A stretch of 64,000 nt of DNA from RH2-MAG17b sp050745265 (GTDB lineage Bacteria; Acidobacteriota; Terriglobia; UBA7540). The first letter of the stretch is position 1. Every line of letters starts with the position of its first letter. This document shows positions 16,769 through 25,880 of the stretch, one piece after another. Under the pieces are notes generated by a model. The model was not told the origin of the DNA. It ran no database searches and saw nothing but the letters and a program-made list of their open reading frames with translations. Position numbers and translations under genes: made by a program. Where the stretch lies: positions 7,822 through 71,821 of the forward strand of contig JBOGKE010000015.1 of assembly GCA_050745265.1 (NCBI GenBank), in the 5' to 3' direction.

Positions 16769-19009
16769 TCATACTCGTTCGAGCGACGCGTAACGATCGA
16801 TCATCTTTTTTCGTCCCCATCCGGGAAAGCTGATGGTGAGTTTGGTGTCCGCGCCGCTCGTTTCCGAGGCGATGATCACGCCCAAGCCGAATTTGGGGTG
16901 CCGAACGCGAGCGCCCAAGCGCCAGCCAGCACCGGCCGTGGGCGCCGCGCCGGATCGAGCCGCGGCCTCGGCGCCGAATGTGAGGCCCGCCCCGGTCTGC
17001 CGCCTGCCGAAGAATTCGCTGACGCTCTCGGCTGAGTTCAGGGCGCTGTCCCATAAAACCCTCGGCTTGGGCGAGCTTCCTTCCGCTGAAAAGCGCTCGA
17101 GCAGTTCCGGCGGGACCTCACCGAGAAAACGCGAGGGCCGGGTTCCGCGCATCCGGTCTTCGCCGTAGGAGCGCCGGTTTGAGGCGCACGTGAGCACCAA
17201 GCGGCCCCGCGCGCGCGTCATTCCCACATAACACAGGCGGCGCTCTTCTTCGATCGCGGCAGGATCCGTCAAGGACAGCTTGTGCGGGAACAGCCCTTCT
17301 TCCATTCCGATCAAATAGACCGACGAGAACTCGAGCCCTTTGGCCGTGTGCAGCGTCATCAACGTGACGCGCGAGCGCTCGTTGTACTCGTCGGCGCCCG
17401 AGACGAGCGCGGCGTGATCCAGAAACTGCGCCAACGTCTCACCGCGCGACTGCGCTTCAACGGCGGCGTTGACCAGCTCTTTCAGGTTCTCCATGCGCCC
17501 TTGCGACTCGGGCGAGTTTTCCTCCTCAAGCATCGGAATGTAACCGGTCGTATCCAGGATGCAGCGGAAGAATTCCTCCAGCCGCAGCTTGTCGTACTCC
17601 GCCATCAATCCCCGCACGACGGCGCGGAACGAGTCGAGCGCCTTTTCGGCGCGGGGGGAGAATACCTTCCCGGCGAGACCCCGCTCGAGCGCTTCCCACA
17701 AACTGCAAGCTTGCTCGCGAGCCAGGGCCTGCAGCGCCGCCAGGGCCGATGGGCCTGCGCCGCGAGGCGGAACGTTCACAATGCGCAGCAACGCCGACGA
17801 ATCCCGCGGATTGAGGGCGAGCCGCGCGTAAGCCAGCGCGTCCTTAATTTCGGCGCGCTCGTAGAACCGGAAACCGCCGACCATCTGGTACTTCATCCCG
17901 TACCGCCGCATCGCCTCCTCGAGAAGCCGCGACTGCGCATTCGTGCGGTACAGCACGCCGGCCGTTCCTTCGGGATCGGCCAGTAAATCCCGGCTGACCG
18001 CGCCAGCGACGAACCTGGCCTCCTCGTCGGCGTCGTAGGCCGTGAAAAGTCCGACGCGATCGCCCTCCTTGCGCTTCGACCAGAGCGTCTTCCCGATGCG
18101 CGCCTCGTTGTGTGCCACGACCGCGGAGGCGGCGTCCAGAATGAGTTGCGAGGAGCGATAGTTCTGCTCGAGGCGGATAATGCGCGCGCGGGGAAAGTTT
18201 TTTTCAAAGCTGAGAATGTTCTGGATGTCGGCGCCGCGCCAGCGGTAGATGGACTGGTCCTCATCCCCCACCACGCAGATATTCCGGCGTGCCCCGGTAA
18301 GCTGCAGGATCAACTGGTACTGAATGCGGTTGGTATCCTGATACTCGTCCACCATCACGTAGCGGAGCCACTCGTTGTAGCTTGTTCGGAGGTCAGCGGT
18401 CCGTTCGAACAACTCGACCGTTTTCAGCAGGAGATCGTCGAAATCGAGGGCGTTCGATTCGCGCAGCTTCTTCTCGTAGCGCTCGAACACCTGGGCGATA
18501 CGGGCTTCATTGTTGCTTCGAGCGCTTGCGTACATCTCGACCGGATCAATATCGTGATTTTTTGCATAGCTGATGCGCGACTGCGCGGCTCGCGGTGAGA
18601 CGACCTCTTCACTCAATCCCAGCTCCGCCGCCGCGGCTTTGACGAGCCGCTCCTGGTCGTCTTCATCATAGATGGAAAAGGCTCGCGTGTAGCCCAGGCG
18701 GTCGATATCCCGCCGCAAGACGCGGACGCAGAACGAATGGAAAGTGGAGATCAGCGGTGCTGTCCCGCCCTCTTGGTCCGCGAGCAAAGCCGCTACCCGC
18801 TCCTTCATCTGATTCGCGGCTTTGTTGGTGAAGGTGACGGCCAGGATTTGCTCCGGCGGCACGCCAAGCGAGCGAATGAGGTGAGCGATCCGATAGGTGA
18901 TCACGCGTGTCTTGCCGCTGCCGGCGCCCGCCAAGATCAGGAGCGGGCCTTCCGTCGCTTCTACGGCCTCACGCTGTGCCGGATTGAGTTGATCGAGGTA
19001 TGAGGACAT
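16769..19009 (-). CDS. pcrA: UvrD/PcrA-type ATP-dependent DNA helicase
   Basis: The 746-residue SF1A helicase starts MSSYLDQLNPAQREAVEATE. It carries the Q motif, Walker A ILAGAGSGKTRVITYR, motif II VDEYQDTNRIQ, motif III GDEDQSIYRWRGAD, motif IV RLEQNYRSS, motif V VTLMTLHTAKGLEF and motif VI VGMTRARGRL. It unwinds DNA 3' to 5' in nucleotide excision and mismatch repair and removes RecA filaments. The frame continues 33 residues upstream, but that part is a translation of the low-complexity repeat at 19012-19195, so the ATG at 19007-19009 is the likely start. A Tudor-like C-terminal end (GARVRHPKFGLGVI) is present, as in PcrA. Confidence 0.94.
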   Translation of the reverse strand: MSSYLDQLNPAQREAVEATEGPLLILAGAGSGKTRVITYRIAHLIRSLGVPPEQILAVTFTNKAANQMKERVAALLADQEGGTAPLISTFHSFCVRVLRRDIDRLGYTRAFSIYDEDDQERLVKAAAAELGLSEEVVSPRAAQSRISYAKNHDIDPVEMYASARSNNEARIAQVFERYEKKLRESNALDFDDLLLKTVELFERTADLRTSYNEWLRYVMVDEYQDTNRIQYQLILQLTGARRNICVVGDEDQSIYRWRGADIQNILSFEKNFPRARIIRLEQNYRSSQLILDAASAVVAHNEARIGKTLWSKRKEGDRVGLFTAYDADEEARFVAGAVSRDLLADPEGTAGVLYRTNAQSRLLEEAMRRYGMKYQMVGGFRFYERAEIKDALAYARLALNPRDSSALLRIVNVPPRGAGPSALAALQALAREQACSLWEALERGLAGKVFSPRAEKALDSFRAVVRGLMAEYDKLRLEEFFRCILDTTGYIPMLEEENSPESQGRMENLKELVNAAVEAQSRGETLAQFLDHAALVSGADEYNERSRVTLMTLHTAKGLEFSSVYLIGMEEGLFPHKLSLTDPAAIEEERRLCYVGMTRARGRLVLTCASNRRSYGEDRMRGTRPSRFLGEVPPELLERFSAEGSSPKPRVLWDSALNSAESVSEFFGRRQTGAGLTFGAEAAARSGAAPTAGAGWRLGARVRHPKFGLGVIIASETSGADTKLTISFPGWGRKKMIDRYASLERV

Positions 19010-19011
19010 GT

Positions 19012-19195
19012 CAGAGCCGGGCTCCGGGATTCGGGTCTCGGAATTACGAACTTGGAATCGCGATTCGGAATTCGGAATTGGGAATTTGGCGTCGGGGTCG
19101 TTTGGCACGCCGGAAAAAGAATCACGAACTCAGACTCTCTAGACCCCGAGCCCGAACGGCGAAGCCCGATCCCCGAATCCCGAACCCCGAAGTAC
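19012..19195. repeat. Degenerate short-word array (GGAATTCG and CCCGAATCC words)
   Basis: The first half repeats GAATTCG-like words of 7-8 bases (GATTCGGAATTCGGAATTGG); the second repeats GAACCCCGAA-like words in the opposite sense. It separates thiO from pcrA/uvrD, and both open frames run into it. Confidence 0.6.
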
Positions 19196-20327
19196 TCGTA
19201 CCGAATCGACGGGGCGCATAAGGCGCAAGCATCGGGCCGGCGTGTCCGCTGATAATCAACTCCGAAATCAGTTTTGCGGTGAGCGGTGTAAGCAGAATGC
19301 CATTCCGAAAATGACCCGTCGCAAAAACCAAATTTTCCAGCTCGCCGCATCCGAGGATCGGACGATGATCGAGCGTGTCGGGCCGGAACCCGGCCCAGGC
19401 GCGGACGAACCGCATCTGCCGGACGCACGGCGCGATGCCTATGGCGCCCTCCAGGACCGAGCGCAATCCGTCACCGGTGACGGCCTTCTCGAAGCCGGCG
19501 TATTCCATGGTGCTCCCAGCGACCAGCCTTCCCTCCGAACGCGGCACCAGATAATAATGCCCGGCGCGCAGCGTGAGCGGGAAATCCTGCGCTCCTTCGA
19601 ACTCCATGAGCTGCCCGCGGCACGGGGTCACGGGCATCGGCGTCCCCGATGATGCAGCAAGATCGGCCGACCACGCGCCCGCCGCTAGCACAAAGGTTCC
19701 GGCGGTGTGGCGCGACTCCTTTGCGCCCTCGCGGACCTCGATCGTTTCGACGCGACCGTTTCGGGAATCGAAACCCGTGACGGTGCTGTGGAGACGAAAG
19801 AGCACGCCGGATCGAGCGCACGCCGCGGCAAGAGCTTTGATGAGCTTCTCGTTATCCACCCGAAAATCGTTCGGCATCAGCAGCGCCCCGCGAGCTTCCT
19901 CCGATAGCCCCGGCGCGTGTCGCCGCGCCTCGCCCGGGCTGAGCCGCTCGACCGGGAGTCCGGCGGCTTTCTGGTTCTCGTACACGCGATCGAGGTCCGC
20001 CGCCTGAGCTTCATCGAGCGCCGCCATCAGCGTGCCGTCGCGGCGAAAACCTACGTCGCGCCCCGTGAGAGCCTCGACCTCGGCAGCAAAGTCAGGATAG
20101 AGATCGCGGCTGGCGGCGCAGAACTCGTAGTACTCATCGGCCTCGGTCGTCTCTCCCTGGGGCGCGATCATACCGGCGCCCGCACTCGATGCCTCGCACC
20201 CCGGCTCGCCCCGTTCGAATACGGTAACGCGGAGCTTCGCTTGCGCGAGCCGCAGCGCGATCGCGCAGCCGATCAATCCGGCTCCGACCACGATCACGTC
20301 AGGATTGTGCGCGCCTGCCTCTGCCAT
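19122..20327 (-). CDS. thiO: Glycine oxidase / FAD-dependent oxidoreductase of thiamine synthesis
   Basis: The 401-residue DAO-family flavoenzyme has the FAD-binding DVIVVGAGLIGCAIALRLAQ and VFERGEPGCEASSAGAGMIA, FVLAAGAWSADLA, VTPCRGQLMEF, RAWAGFRPDTLDHRPILG and the C-terminal NLVFATGHFRNGILLTPLTA typical of ThiO. ThiO oxidises glycine to iminoglycine for the thiazole moiety. thiG lies far away at the right edge, so the pathway is dispersed here. The last 25 or so residues (FGTSTSGFGIRGSGFAVRAR) are a translation of the short-word array, so the natural stop was probably lost or displaced. The ATG has no visible Shine-Dalgarno sequence. Confidence 0.88.
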   Translation of the reverse strand: MAEAGAHNPDVIVVGAGLIGCAIALRLAQAKLRVTVFERGEPGCEASSAGAGMIAPQGETTEADEYYEFCAASRDLYPDFAAEVEALTGRDVGFRRDGTLMAALDEAQAADLDRVYENQKAAGLPVERLSPGEARRHAPGLSEEARGALLMPNDFRVDNEKLIKALAAACARSGVLFRLHSTVTGFDSRNGRVETIEVREGAKESRHTAGTFVLAAGAWSADLAASSGTPMPVTPCRGQLMEFEGAQDFPLTLRAGHYYLVPRSEGRLVAGSTMEYAGFEKAVTGDGLRSVLEGAIGIAPCVRQMRFVRAWAGFRPDTLDHRPILGCGELENLVFATGHFRNGILLTPLTAKLISELIISGHAGPMLAPYAPRRFGTSTSGFGIRGSGFAVRARGLESLSS

Positions 20328-20891
20328 CGTTTCAGTTTAACCCGAAAAGCGGGACGCTATGCCTGGAGGCCCTCGGATGCGGTCAAAAATGTGTCAACCG
20401 GGCGATGGACCATCCGCATCTTAATTAGTGGGACTGTAAGTGGCGGCAAAGCCATAATAGAATTGCTTTTGGGGTGGCCGGAGTTGGCTTTGGGCTGCCG
20501 TTCTGCACCGAAAAGTTTGGCCAGGGCAGCGTATCAGGGCACGAGTTTACTCGTGCCGCTTGTGGGCCATTGATTGTTTCGGCTTTAGCCGCTGAAGGTG
20601 TCAGGGCAAAAGCCACATTGTTCAGCGGAGTTAACGGCATGGCTGGCACACTAACCCGCCGACGTAACCGAGCAGTTTTCGAGGGTTTAGGGATCACCAA
20701 ACATCGGTTCCTGATTCGAATTGCGACTCACCCCCGGCAGGTTGTGCCCGTCTAAGTAACAGGAGAGCGGAAGTGCGCCGCGCGAAAGAGCGGCGCGCGA
20801 GGAGCGCAAACCCGCCGGACGGCAGACGCGCATTGGGCGTCCGTCTGCGGCTTTCGTCTCAGCCATTCTACAGTTTGAAGGAGAAGAGATT
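20328..20891. other. Intergenic region with REP-like hairpins
   Basis: No convincing gene; a 93-residue plus-strand frame at 20474-20755 is low-quality. GGCACGAG at 20538-20545 pairs perfectly with CTCGTGCC at 20550-20557. Near 20840 GCAGACG and CGTCTGC form another stem. AAGGAG precedes the htrA ATG. Confidence 0.45.
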
Positions 20892-22448
20892 ATGCGTCGA
20901 ATGGACAAGCAGTTCTTGCGAGACAATTTTCTAGGGTTAAGCCTGGTATGTATCGGCGTGTTGCTCGTGGCCCTAGCGCTGGTGGTGAATTTCGGGCCAT
21001 CGGGCGCGCTCCTTGGCCGTCATTCCAATCCGTTTGTACTGGCCAATGGGAACGGGCTCGACGGCGCGGACATCCAGGACCTGGCGCAGTACAACCACGC
21101 GCTCGAGCGCATCGTGGATTCGGTAAAGCCGGCCGTGGTGAGCATTTCGTCGACTCAAGTCGTCCACGTTCGGCAGTCACCGATGTTAAACGATCCTTTA
21201 TTCCGCCAGTTCTTCGGCAATATGTTTCCCAATATACCGCAGGAAGAGCGCGAACACGCGCTCGGCAGCGGCGTGATCGTCTCGCCGGATGGGTACATCA
21301 TCACGAATGATCATGTCATAAAGGGAGCAACGTCGATCGAGGTAAAACGTCTGGACGGCAAGGTCTATAAAGGAAAAGTTGTAGGCGCCGACACCGAGAC
21401 TGACATCGCCGTGGTGAAGATTGACGCTTCGGGCCTGCCGACCGCGCCGATCGGGGACTCGTCGTCGCTTCGCGTGGGCGATCAGGTGATGGCGTTTGGG
21501 AATCCGTTCGGGCTTGATAATACGGTGACGAAGGGAATCGTCAGCGCCCTGGGGCGGACAAATCTTGGGATCGAAACCTACCAGAACTTTATTCAGACTG
21601 ACGCCGCGATCAATCCGGGTAACTCGGGCGGCGCGCTGGTGAATATCCACGGGCAGGTCGTAGGCATCAACACCGCCATTCTTAGCAATAGCGCCGGTCC
21701 CGGTGGTCAGGGCGGGTTCATGGGCGTGGGCTTTGCCATTCCATCGAACACCGCGAAGCACATCATGAACGACCTCATTAAGAACGGTAAGGTCGCGCGT
21801 GGCTACATGGGCTTCTCGAGCGGTACGCTGGACGGCACTCTCTCGCCCGCTCTGGCGCAAGAGCTTCACGTGCCGGATACAAACGGCGTTCTCGTCGGCA
21901 AAGTGGAGAAGGACACACCCGCTGCGAAGGCCGGATTGAAACCCAGCGATGTCATCCGCACGTTGAACGGCCAAACCGTAACCGACTTCAGGAGCTTGCA
22001 GTACCAGATCGCCGAGATGGACCCGGGAAGTGCGGTCACGGTCGGAATTCTCCGGGATGGAAAACCGCTTACGCTCCACATGCAGCTCGGTACACTTCCC
22101 GCGCAAACTGAAGCCGAGAATGGCGGGGCGAGCGAAGGTAAGGCGCCCAAGCAAAGCGCGCTTGCCGGTATTTCGGTGCAGAACCTGACTTCAGACATCC
22201 GCAGCCAGCTCCAGCTTGGAGGCAACGTCCACGGCGTCGTCATCACGGAGGTTGATCCGAACAGCCCGGCGGGTGAGGCGGGTCTCAGCCGCGGTGATGT
22301 CATCATGGAAATCAACCGCCAGCCCGTCAATTCCGTCTCGGACTTCAACCGTTTGGCGACTCAAGCGACGGGGCAGACCCTGCTGCAGATTTTGCACCAG
22401 GGTTATCCAATGTACATCGCGATTTCGCCCGAAAGTGGCGGCGAATAA
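20892..22448 (+). CDS. htrA: HtrA/DegQ-type periplasmic serine protease
   Basis: The 518-residue protein has a short cytoplasmic start, one membrane segment (LGLSLVCIGVLLVALALVV) and a trypsin-like domain with the catalytic triad His141 (TNDHVIKGA), Asp171 (TDIAVVKID) and Ser245 (NPGNSGGALV). Two PDZ domains follow, at about 310-400 (GVLVGKVEKDTPAAKAGL) and 415-510 (GVVITEVDPNSPAGEAGLSR). It degrades or refolds damaged envelope proteins. AAGGAG sits ideally before the ATG. The domain order matches DegP/DegQ/MucD. It converges with the TPR gene across a tandem hairpin repeat. Confidence 0.95.
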   Translation: MRRMDKQFLRDNFLGLSLVCIGVLLVALALVVNFGPSGALLGRHSNPFVLANGNGLDGADIQDLAQYNHALERIVDSVKPAVVSISSTQVVHVRQSPMLNDPLFRQFFGNMFPNIPQEEREHALGSGVIVSPDGYIITNDHVIKGATSIEVKRLDGKVYKGKVVGADTETDIAVVKIDASGLPTAPIGDSSSLRVGDQVMAFGNPFGLDNTVTKGIVSALGRTNLGIETYQNFIQTDAAINPGNSGGALVNIHGQVVGINTAILSNSAGPGGQGGFMGVGFAIPSNTAKHIMNDLIKNGKVARGYMGFSSGTLDGTLSPALAQELHVPDTNGVLVGKVEKDTPAAKAGLKPSDVIRTLNGQTVTDFRSLQYQIAEMDPGSAVTVGILRDGKPLTLHMQLGTLPAQTEAENGGASEGKAPKQSALAGISVQNLTSDIRSQLQLGGNVHGVVITEVDPNSPAGEAGLSRGDVIMEINRQPVNSVSDFNRLATQATGQTLLQILHQGYPMYIAISPESGGE

Positions 22449-22465
22449 CGCGAGGTAGAGGTAGC

Positions 22466-22635
22466 CACGGCAGGCTTTTGTGCCGTGGGTGTCTTAAGGC
22501 GGCGCAACAACCCACGGCACGGCTTTTGTGCCGTGGGTGTTTCAAGGCAGGGCAATAATCCTGGGTACAGCTTTGTGCCGCGGGTGTTTCAAGGCGCGGC
22601 AACAACCCACGGCACAAATGCCGTGCGGTCGCTAC
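22466..22635. repeat. Tandem 47-49 bp repeats, each a hairpin
   Basis: Three full units and a fourth partial one start near 22466, 22512, 22561 and 22608. Each contains CCACGGCA...TGCCGTGG, which folds as a hairpin, followed by GTGTTTCAAGGCG and GGCAACAAC. It lies between the converging htrA and TPR genes, where it could stop transcription from both sides. Units diverge from each other, there are no unique spacers and no cas gene is near, so it is not CRISPR. Confidence 0.75.
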
Positions 22636-22652
22636 AAAACCCGCGCAACGCC

Positions 22653-24518
22653 CTAGAGGGCGGCGAGGTTCGCGGTAATTGCGGCGAGGCGTTCAGCGTA
22701 GGAAGTGTCGCGGCTGTCGCGAGCGCTTTTCTGAATCTCGGCGGATTTCCGCAGCAGGGCTTCCGCCTCCCCCGTCCTCTGCCCTCCGGCGCAAAGCGTT
22801 GCCAGATTGTTGAGCACCACCGCCACCTGCGAATCCCGGGTCCCCCGTGACTCGAGGAAGAGCGAAAGCGATGTTTGGAGGAATGCCGCGGCATCGCCGG
22901 GGTTTCCTCGAGACATGCGGGCAAGCCCCAGGTTATTGAGAGTGGCGGCAACGGAAGGGTCGGCCGCGCCGCGCACAAATTCTTCGATCTCCAATTCCCG
23001 CCGGTAAAGGTCCTCCGCGTCCGCCCACCGGCCGTCGCTGGCCGCCCGATCGGCAAGCTCGCACAATCCTTGAGCGGCTCCCGGCCGATCCAATCCCGGC
23101 TCCGCCGCCGTCATCACCAGCACGCGCGGCTTGCGTCTGGCGCCAACTTCTCCTGCTCTCAAATCAGACGTGACTCGAAGCGGAGCCGCGGCGGGTGGAA
23201 CAGTTGTCTCGCCTGCCGACCAGGCTTCCACTTCACCTTGTACCGGCTCCACGACCTCCGATGCCGGTGCGCTCGGCGCGGGCGGAGCGAGAACACCGCT
23301 CACAAATTCGACTTCCGCCTCGTCGTGCGCGGGCTCGGGCGCCGTCTCGGCCGGAAGAGGCGCGTGAATCTCCACCTCGCCGATTGAGATCGTTAGACTA
23401 ACGATGGCGCGATCCAAATCCGCCGCTGCGGGCGCAGGCTCGCGAAGCTCGGCCGCTTCGGGAGCCGCGTGTTCGGATGCAGGCGGGGGAGGCTCGGCAG
23501 CTGGGATTGCGCTGTCCTCGCCGCGAAGCGCATTGAGCCTCTGGAGGGTTTTCGAGGTCAGCGCGTGCGCCGGCCCGAGCGACCGCTCGCGAATTTCCAA
23601 CGCCCGCCGATAAAGGCGCTCCGCTTCCGCCACGTCACCAACCATTTCGCAGACGGTCGCGAGTTGAACCATATCGGCGGCGACTTCGGGATGATCCAGT
23701 CCCAGCACCGTCTCATCGATACTGAGGGCGCGCTCATAAAGGGGCCGCGCTTCGGCAGGGCGCCCCTCGGCGCAATAAATTTCGGCGAGATTATTCAGGA
23801 CGGTCGCGACTTCGGCGTGCTGCGGTCCGAGCGCCTTTTCCTTGATCGCCAGCGACTGGCGGAAAAGCGCCTCGGCCTCGGTGCTCTTCCCCAGCGTAAC
23901 GCACACCGCTCCCAGGTTGTTCAAACTGGTTGCGACAAACGGGTGCGCGGGACCGAGTCCCCTCAGGCCAATGCGCAATGCGCGCTGAAATAGGGAGAGC
24001 GCTTCGTTCAGGCGGTTCTGAGATTTGTAAAGCAGCGCCAGGTTATTGAGGCTGGGGCACAGGGAGAGGTGTTCGGCTCCACGCGTCCTCTCCTGAATTT
24101 CGAGCGAGCGGCGATAGGCGCTTTCGGCCTGATCGAACTTGCGCTCGGCCGCATAAAGCGACGCAAGCCCGTTCAGCGTTTGAGCGACTTCGAGGCTTTC
24201 CGGTCCGAAAGAGGCTTGCCGCAGCGCCAGCGCGCTAGTGAACAAGGGCTCGGCCTCGCCGTACCGGCCCTGGGCCCAATACACACCGGCCAAGCCGTTC
24301 AGCGCCGCGCCGAAGCGGGGGTCGTTGAACCCGAATGACTGCGCGTTCCGCAGCGCCGCCTCGTATTCCCGAGCCGCATCGCGATAGCGCGCTTCGTCGT
24401 AAGCCCGCGCGGCTGCGGCGGAGTGCTCTTTCCACGCGCTCGCCTGCGCCGCCGCTTCCTCCGTGCCCGAATGAGCCGGTGTACCGCTCGTCTTTGCGTC
24501 GTCCATATACCCTATCAT
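22653..24518 (-). CDS. Tetratricopeptide-repeat protein (kinesin-light-chain type)
   Basis: The 621-residue protein contains a block of about six 42-residue TPRs at residues 30-310 (LNGLASLYAAERKFDQAESA, LNNLALLYKSQNRLNEALSL, LNNLAEIYCAEGRPAEARPL). A Pro/Ala/Glu-rich linker (about 315-440) follows, then a second TPR block at 470-610. The 42-residue unit with LNNLG and LYRRALEI is that of kinesin light chains and bacterial scaffold proteins. No signal peptide or membrane helix is visible, so it is probably cytoplasmic. Partner and function are unknown. It may use the ATG at 24518 or the one four codons on. Confidence 0.88.
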   Translation of the reverse strand: MIGYMDDAKTSGTPAHSGTEEAAAQASAWKEHSAAAARAYDEARYRDAAREYEAALRNAQSFGFNDPRFGAALNGLAGVYWAQGRYGEAEPLFTSALALRQASFGPESLEVAQTLNGLASLYAAERKFDQAESAYRRSLEIQERTRGAEHLSLCPSLNNLALLYKSQNRLNEALSLFQRALRIGLRGLGPAHPFVATSLNNLGAVCVTLGKSTEAEALFRQSLAIKEKALGPQHAEVATVLNNLAEIYCAEGRPAEARPLYERALSIDETVLGLDHPEVAADMVQLATVCEMVGDVAEAERLYRRALEIRERSLGPAHALTSKTLQRLNALRGEDSAIPAAEPPPPASEHAAPEAAELREPAPAAADLDRAIVSLTISIGEVEIHAPLPAETAPEPAHDEAEVEFVSGVLAPPAPSAPASEVVEPVQGEVEAWSAGETTVPPAAAPLRVTSDLRAGEVGARRKPRVLVMTAAEPGLDRPGAAQGLCELADRAASDGRWADAEDLYRRELEIEEFVRGAADPSVAATLNNLGLARMSRGNPGDAAAFLQTSLSLFLESRGTRDSQVAVVLNNLATLCAGGQRTGEAEALLRKSAEIQKSARDSRDTSYAERLAAITANLAAL

Positions 24519-24616
24519 CGCACCGGAGCGATGAACCTTCGATGTGCGCCATGGCGGATGTGCAGCACGTCAACCCGTTTTTGGCGCGAGAGGTAAATCG
24601 CCGTAGCGGCGCGCGA

Positions 24617-25648
24617 CTACTTCCGCGGCTCGTACGTCTTGCTCAAGCCGTTCCGCTGGTTGGTTACGGTAATCCGTCCATCGGGATAGGCCGCGAGTTT
24701 GATCCCGTAGCCGTGATCCGAGTGTGCGCTCAGGTTGGCAATGAACTGAGGCTCGGCGTTGAGCTGCTTGCTCGCGGCTTCGGAATAATGGAGGTCCCAG
24801 AACCCTTCTAATCCGGGCGACTGTTGTACCACCCCGAGCGCTTCGGGAGAACCGCCCTTGTTTGCGCCGTTGTCGCCGATCACCACGATCGGGTGGAGGG
24901 CGTCGACGATGTACCGCTCGCCCGAAATCGCCATGCCGTGATGCGTGGTCTGGTAGACCTCTACTTCGCCGACGCGGTTCACCGGACAAACCAGGTTATA
25001 TTCTTTTCTCCACGTCAGATCGCCCAAAACCACAGCGCGGAATTTACCGTAACTGATGAGCAGCCCGATGGACTGCGCGTTTTCGGAGTGATCGACCTCC
25101 TGATTGACCTGGTCGGGCGCCGGGCAGTAGGGATTCCGCTCGCCGCCACCGGGCGCGGAGTGATCGATGTGCGCGCCTGCCGCCGTGAGAACGAGGACGT
25201 GCAGTCCCCGCACGGGAATATCCATGCCCGGTTTCGCCACAATGTGGCGCCCCTTGGCTCGAATCGGCAGGTACGCCTGATACGGGCCCTGCGCGCCGTG
25301 GTCGGTGCTCACCACTGGCCCGTGATCGACAAAGTTGCGGATCCGCATCAGCGCCGCAAGCTGCGGCACGCCGCCCACGTGATCGACGTGATAGTGTGTA
25401 ATCACGAGGTAATCGATCTCATGGACGCCCGCGTTCCGCGCGGCCGCGACGATCCGCTTCGCATCGCGGTCGCTATGATCCGGCCATCCGGTGTCGATCA
25501 GCATCGACTGGCCCGAGGGAGAGACGAAGAGCGCCGACGCGCCGCCTTCCGTATCGATGAAGTAGACGCGGAGCGGCTTCGCTGCAGCGCGCAGGCCGAG
25601 CGGCAGCGAAAGAGCAAGAGCGGTGAGGTAAAGCAATTGGCGTTTCAT
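24617..25648 (-). CDS. Secreted metallo-beta-lactamase-fold hydrolase
   Basis: From the ATG at 25646-25648 (TAGGA upstream) the protein of about 343 residues has a signal peptide (MKRQLLYLTALALSLPLGLR). The MBL domain has MLIDTGWPDHSD, the metal-binding motif THYHVDHVGG, GLLISYGKFRAVVLGDLTW and YQTTHHGMAISG. It resembles the ComEC-like MBL family. It is probably periplasmic; the substrate is unknown. The frame upstream of 25648 is not family-like. Its function cannot be derived from the neighbours (TPR gene, efflux operon). Confidence 0.88.
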   Translation of the reverse strand: MKRQLLYLTALALSLPLGLRAAAKPLRVYFIDTEGGASALFVSPSGQSMLIDTGWPDHSDRDAKRIVAAARNAGVHEIDYLVITHYHVDHVGGVPQLAALMRIRNFVDHGPVVSTDHGAQGPYQAYLPIRAKGRHIVAKPGMDIPVRGLHVLVLTAAGAHIDHSAPGGGERNPYCPAPDQVNQEVDHSENAQSIGLLISYGKFRAVVLGDLTWRKEYNLVCPVNRVGEVEVYQTTHHGMAISGERYIVDALHPIVVIGDNGANKGGSPEALGVVQQSPGLEGFWDLHYSEAASKQLNAEPQFIANLSAHSDHGYGIKLAAYPDGRITVTNQRNGLSKTYEPRK

Positions 25649-25736
25649 GCCGGAAATCCTACCACAATTTCTCCCACTCCGTTCTGAGTGCCTCTGGGGC
25701 CTCGGCCCACCCATTCGTATAAAAATCAACGTGATC

Positions 25737-25794
25737 GTCACCCCCGCGAAAACGGGGGTCCACGTCGCTGGATTCCCGCTTTCGCGGGAATGAC
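25737..25794. repeat. REP-like double hairpin bounded by GTCA/TGAC
   Basis: CCCCCG and CGGGGG pair (25741-25758), and ATTCCCGC and GCGGGAAT pair (25772-25791); the whole is bounded by GTCA and TGAC. This is a widespread bacterial REP-like pattern. Confidence 0.6.
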
Positions 25795-25848
25795 TGGTCC
25801 CAGTGATTTTCGACCGTGCGAAGCGTTGGCCAAGTTTTGCAAGAGACC

Positions 25849-25865
25849 GGCGATCATAGATCGCC
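25849..25865. repeat. REP-like hairpin, GGCGATC stem
   Basis: GGCGATC and GATCGCC form a 7-bp stem with a 3-base loop, followed by GCTACAG. A similar sequence in opposite orientation lies at 59138-59165. Confidence 0.45.
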
Positions 25866-25880
25866 GCTACAGATCTTCGG

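Noticed and set aside
20474..20755. 93-residue frame upstream of htrA
   Set aside because: It covers REP-like hairpins and has no ribosome-binding site or motif.
22466..22635. CRISPR array
   Set aside because: The units are contiguous and diverged without unique spacers, and no cas gene is near; it is a tandem hairpin repeat.
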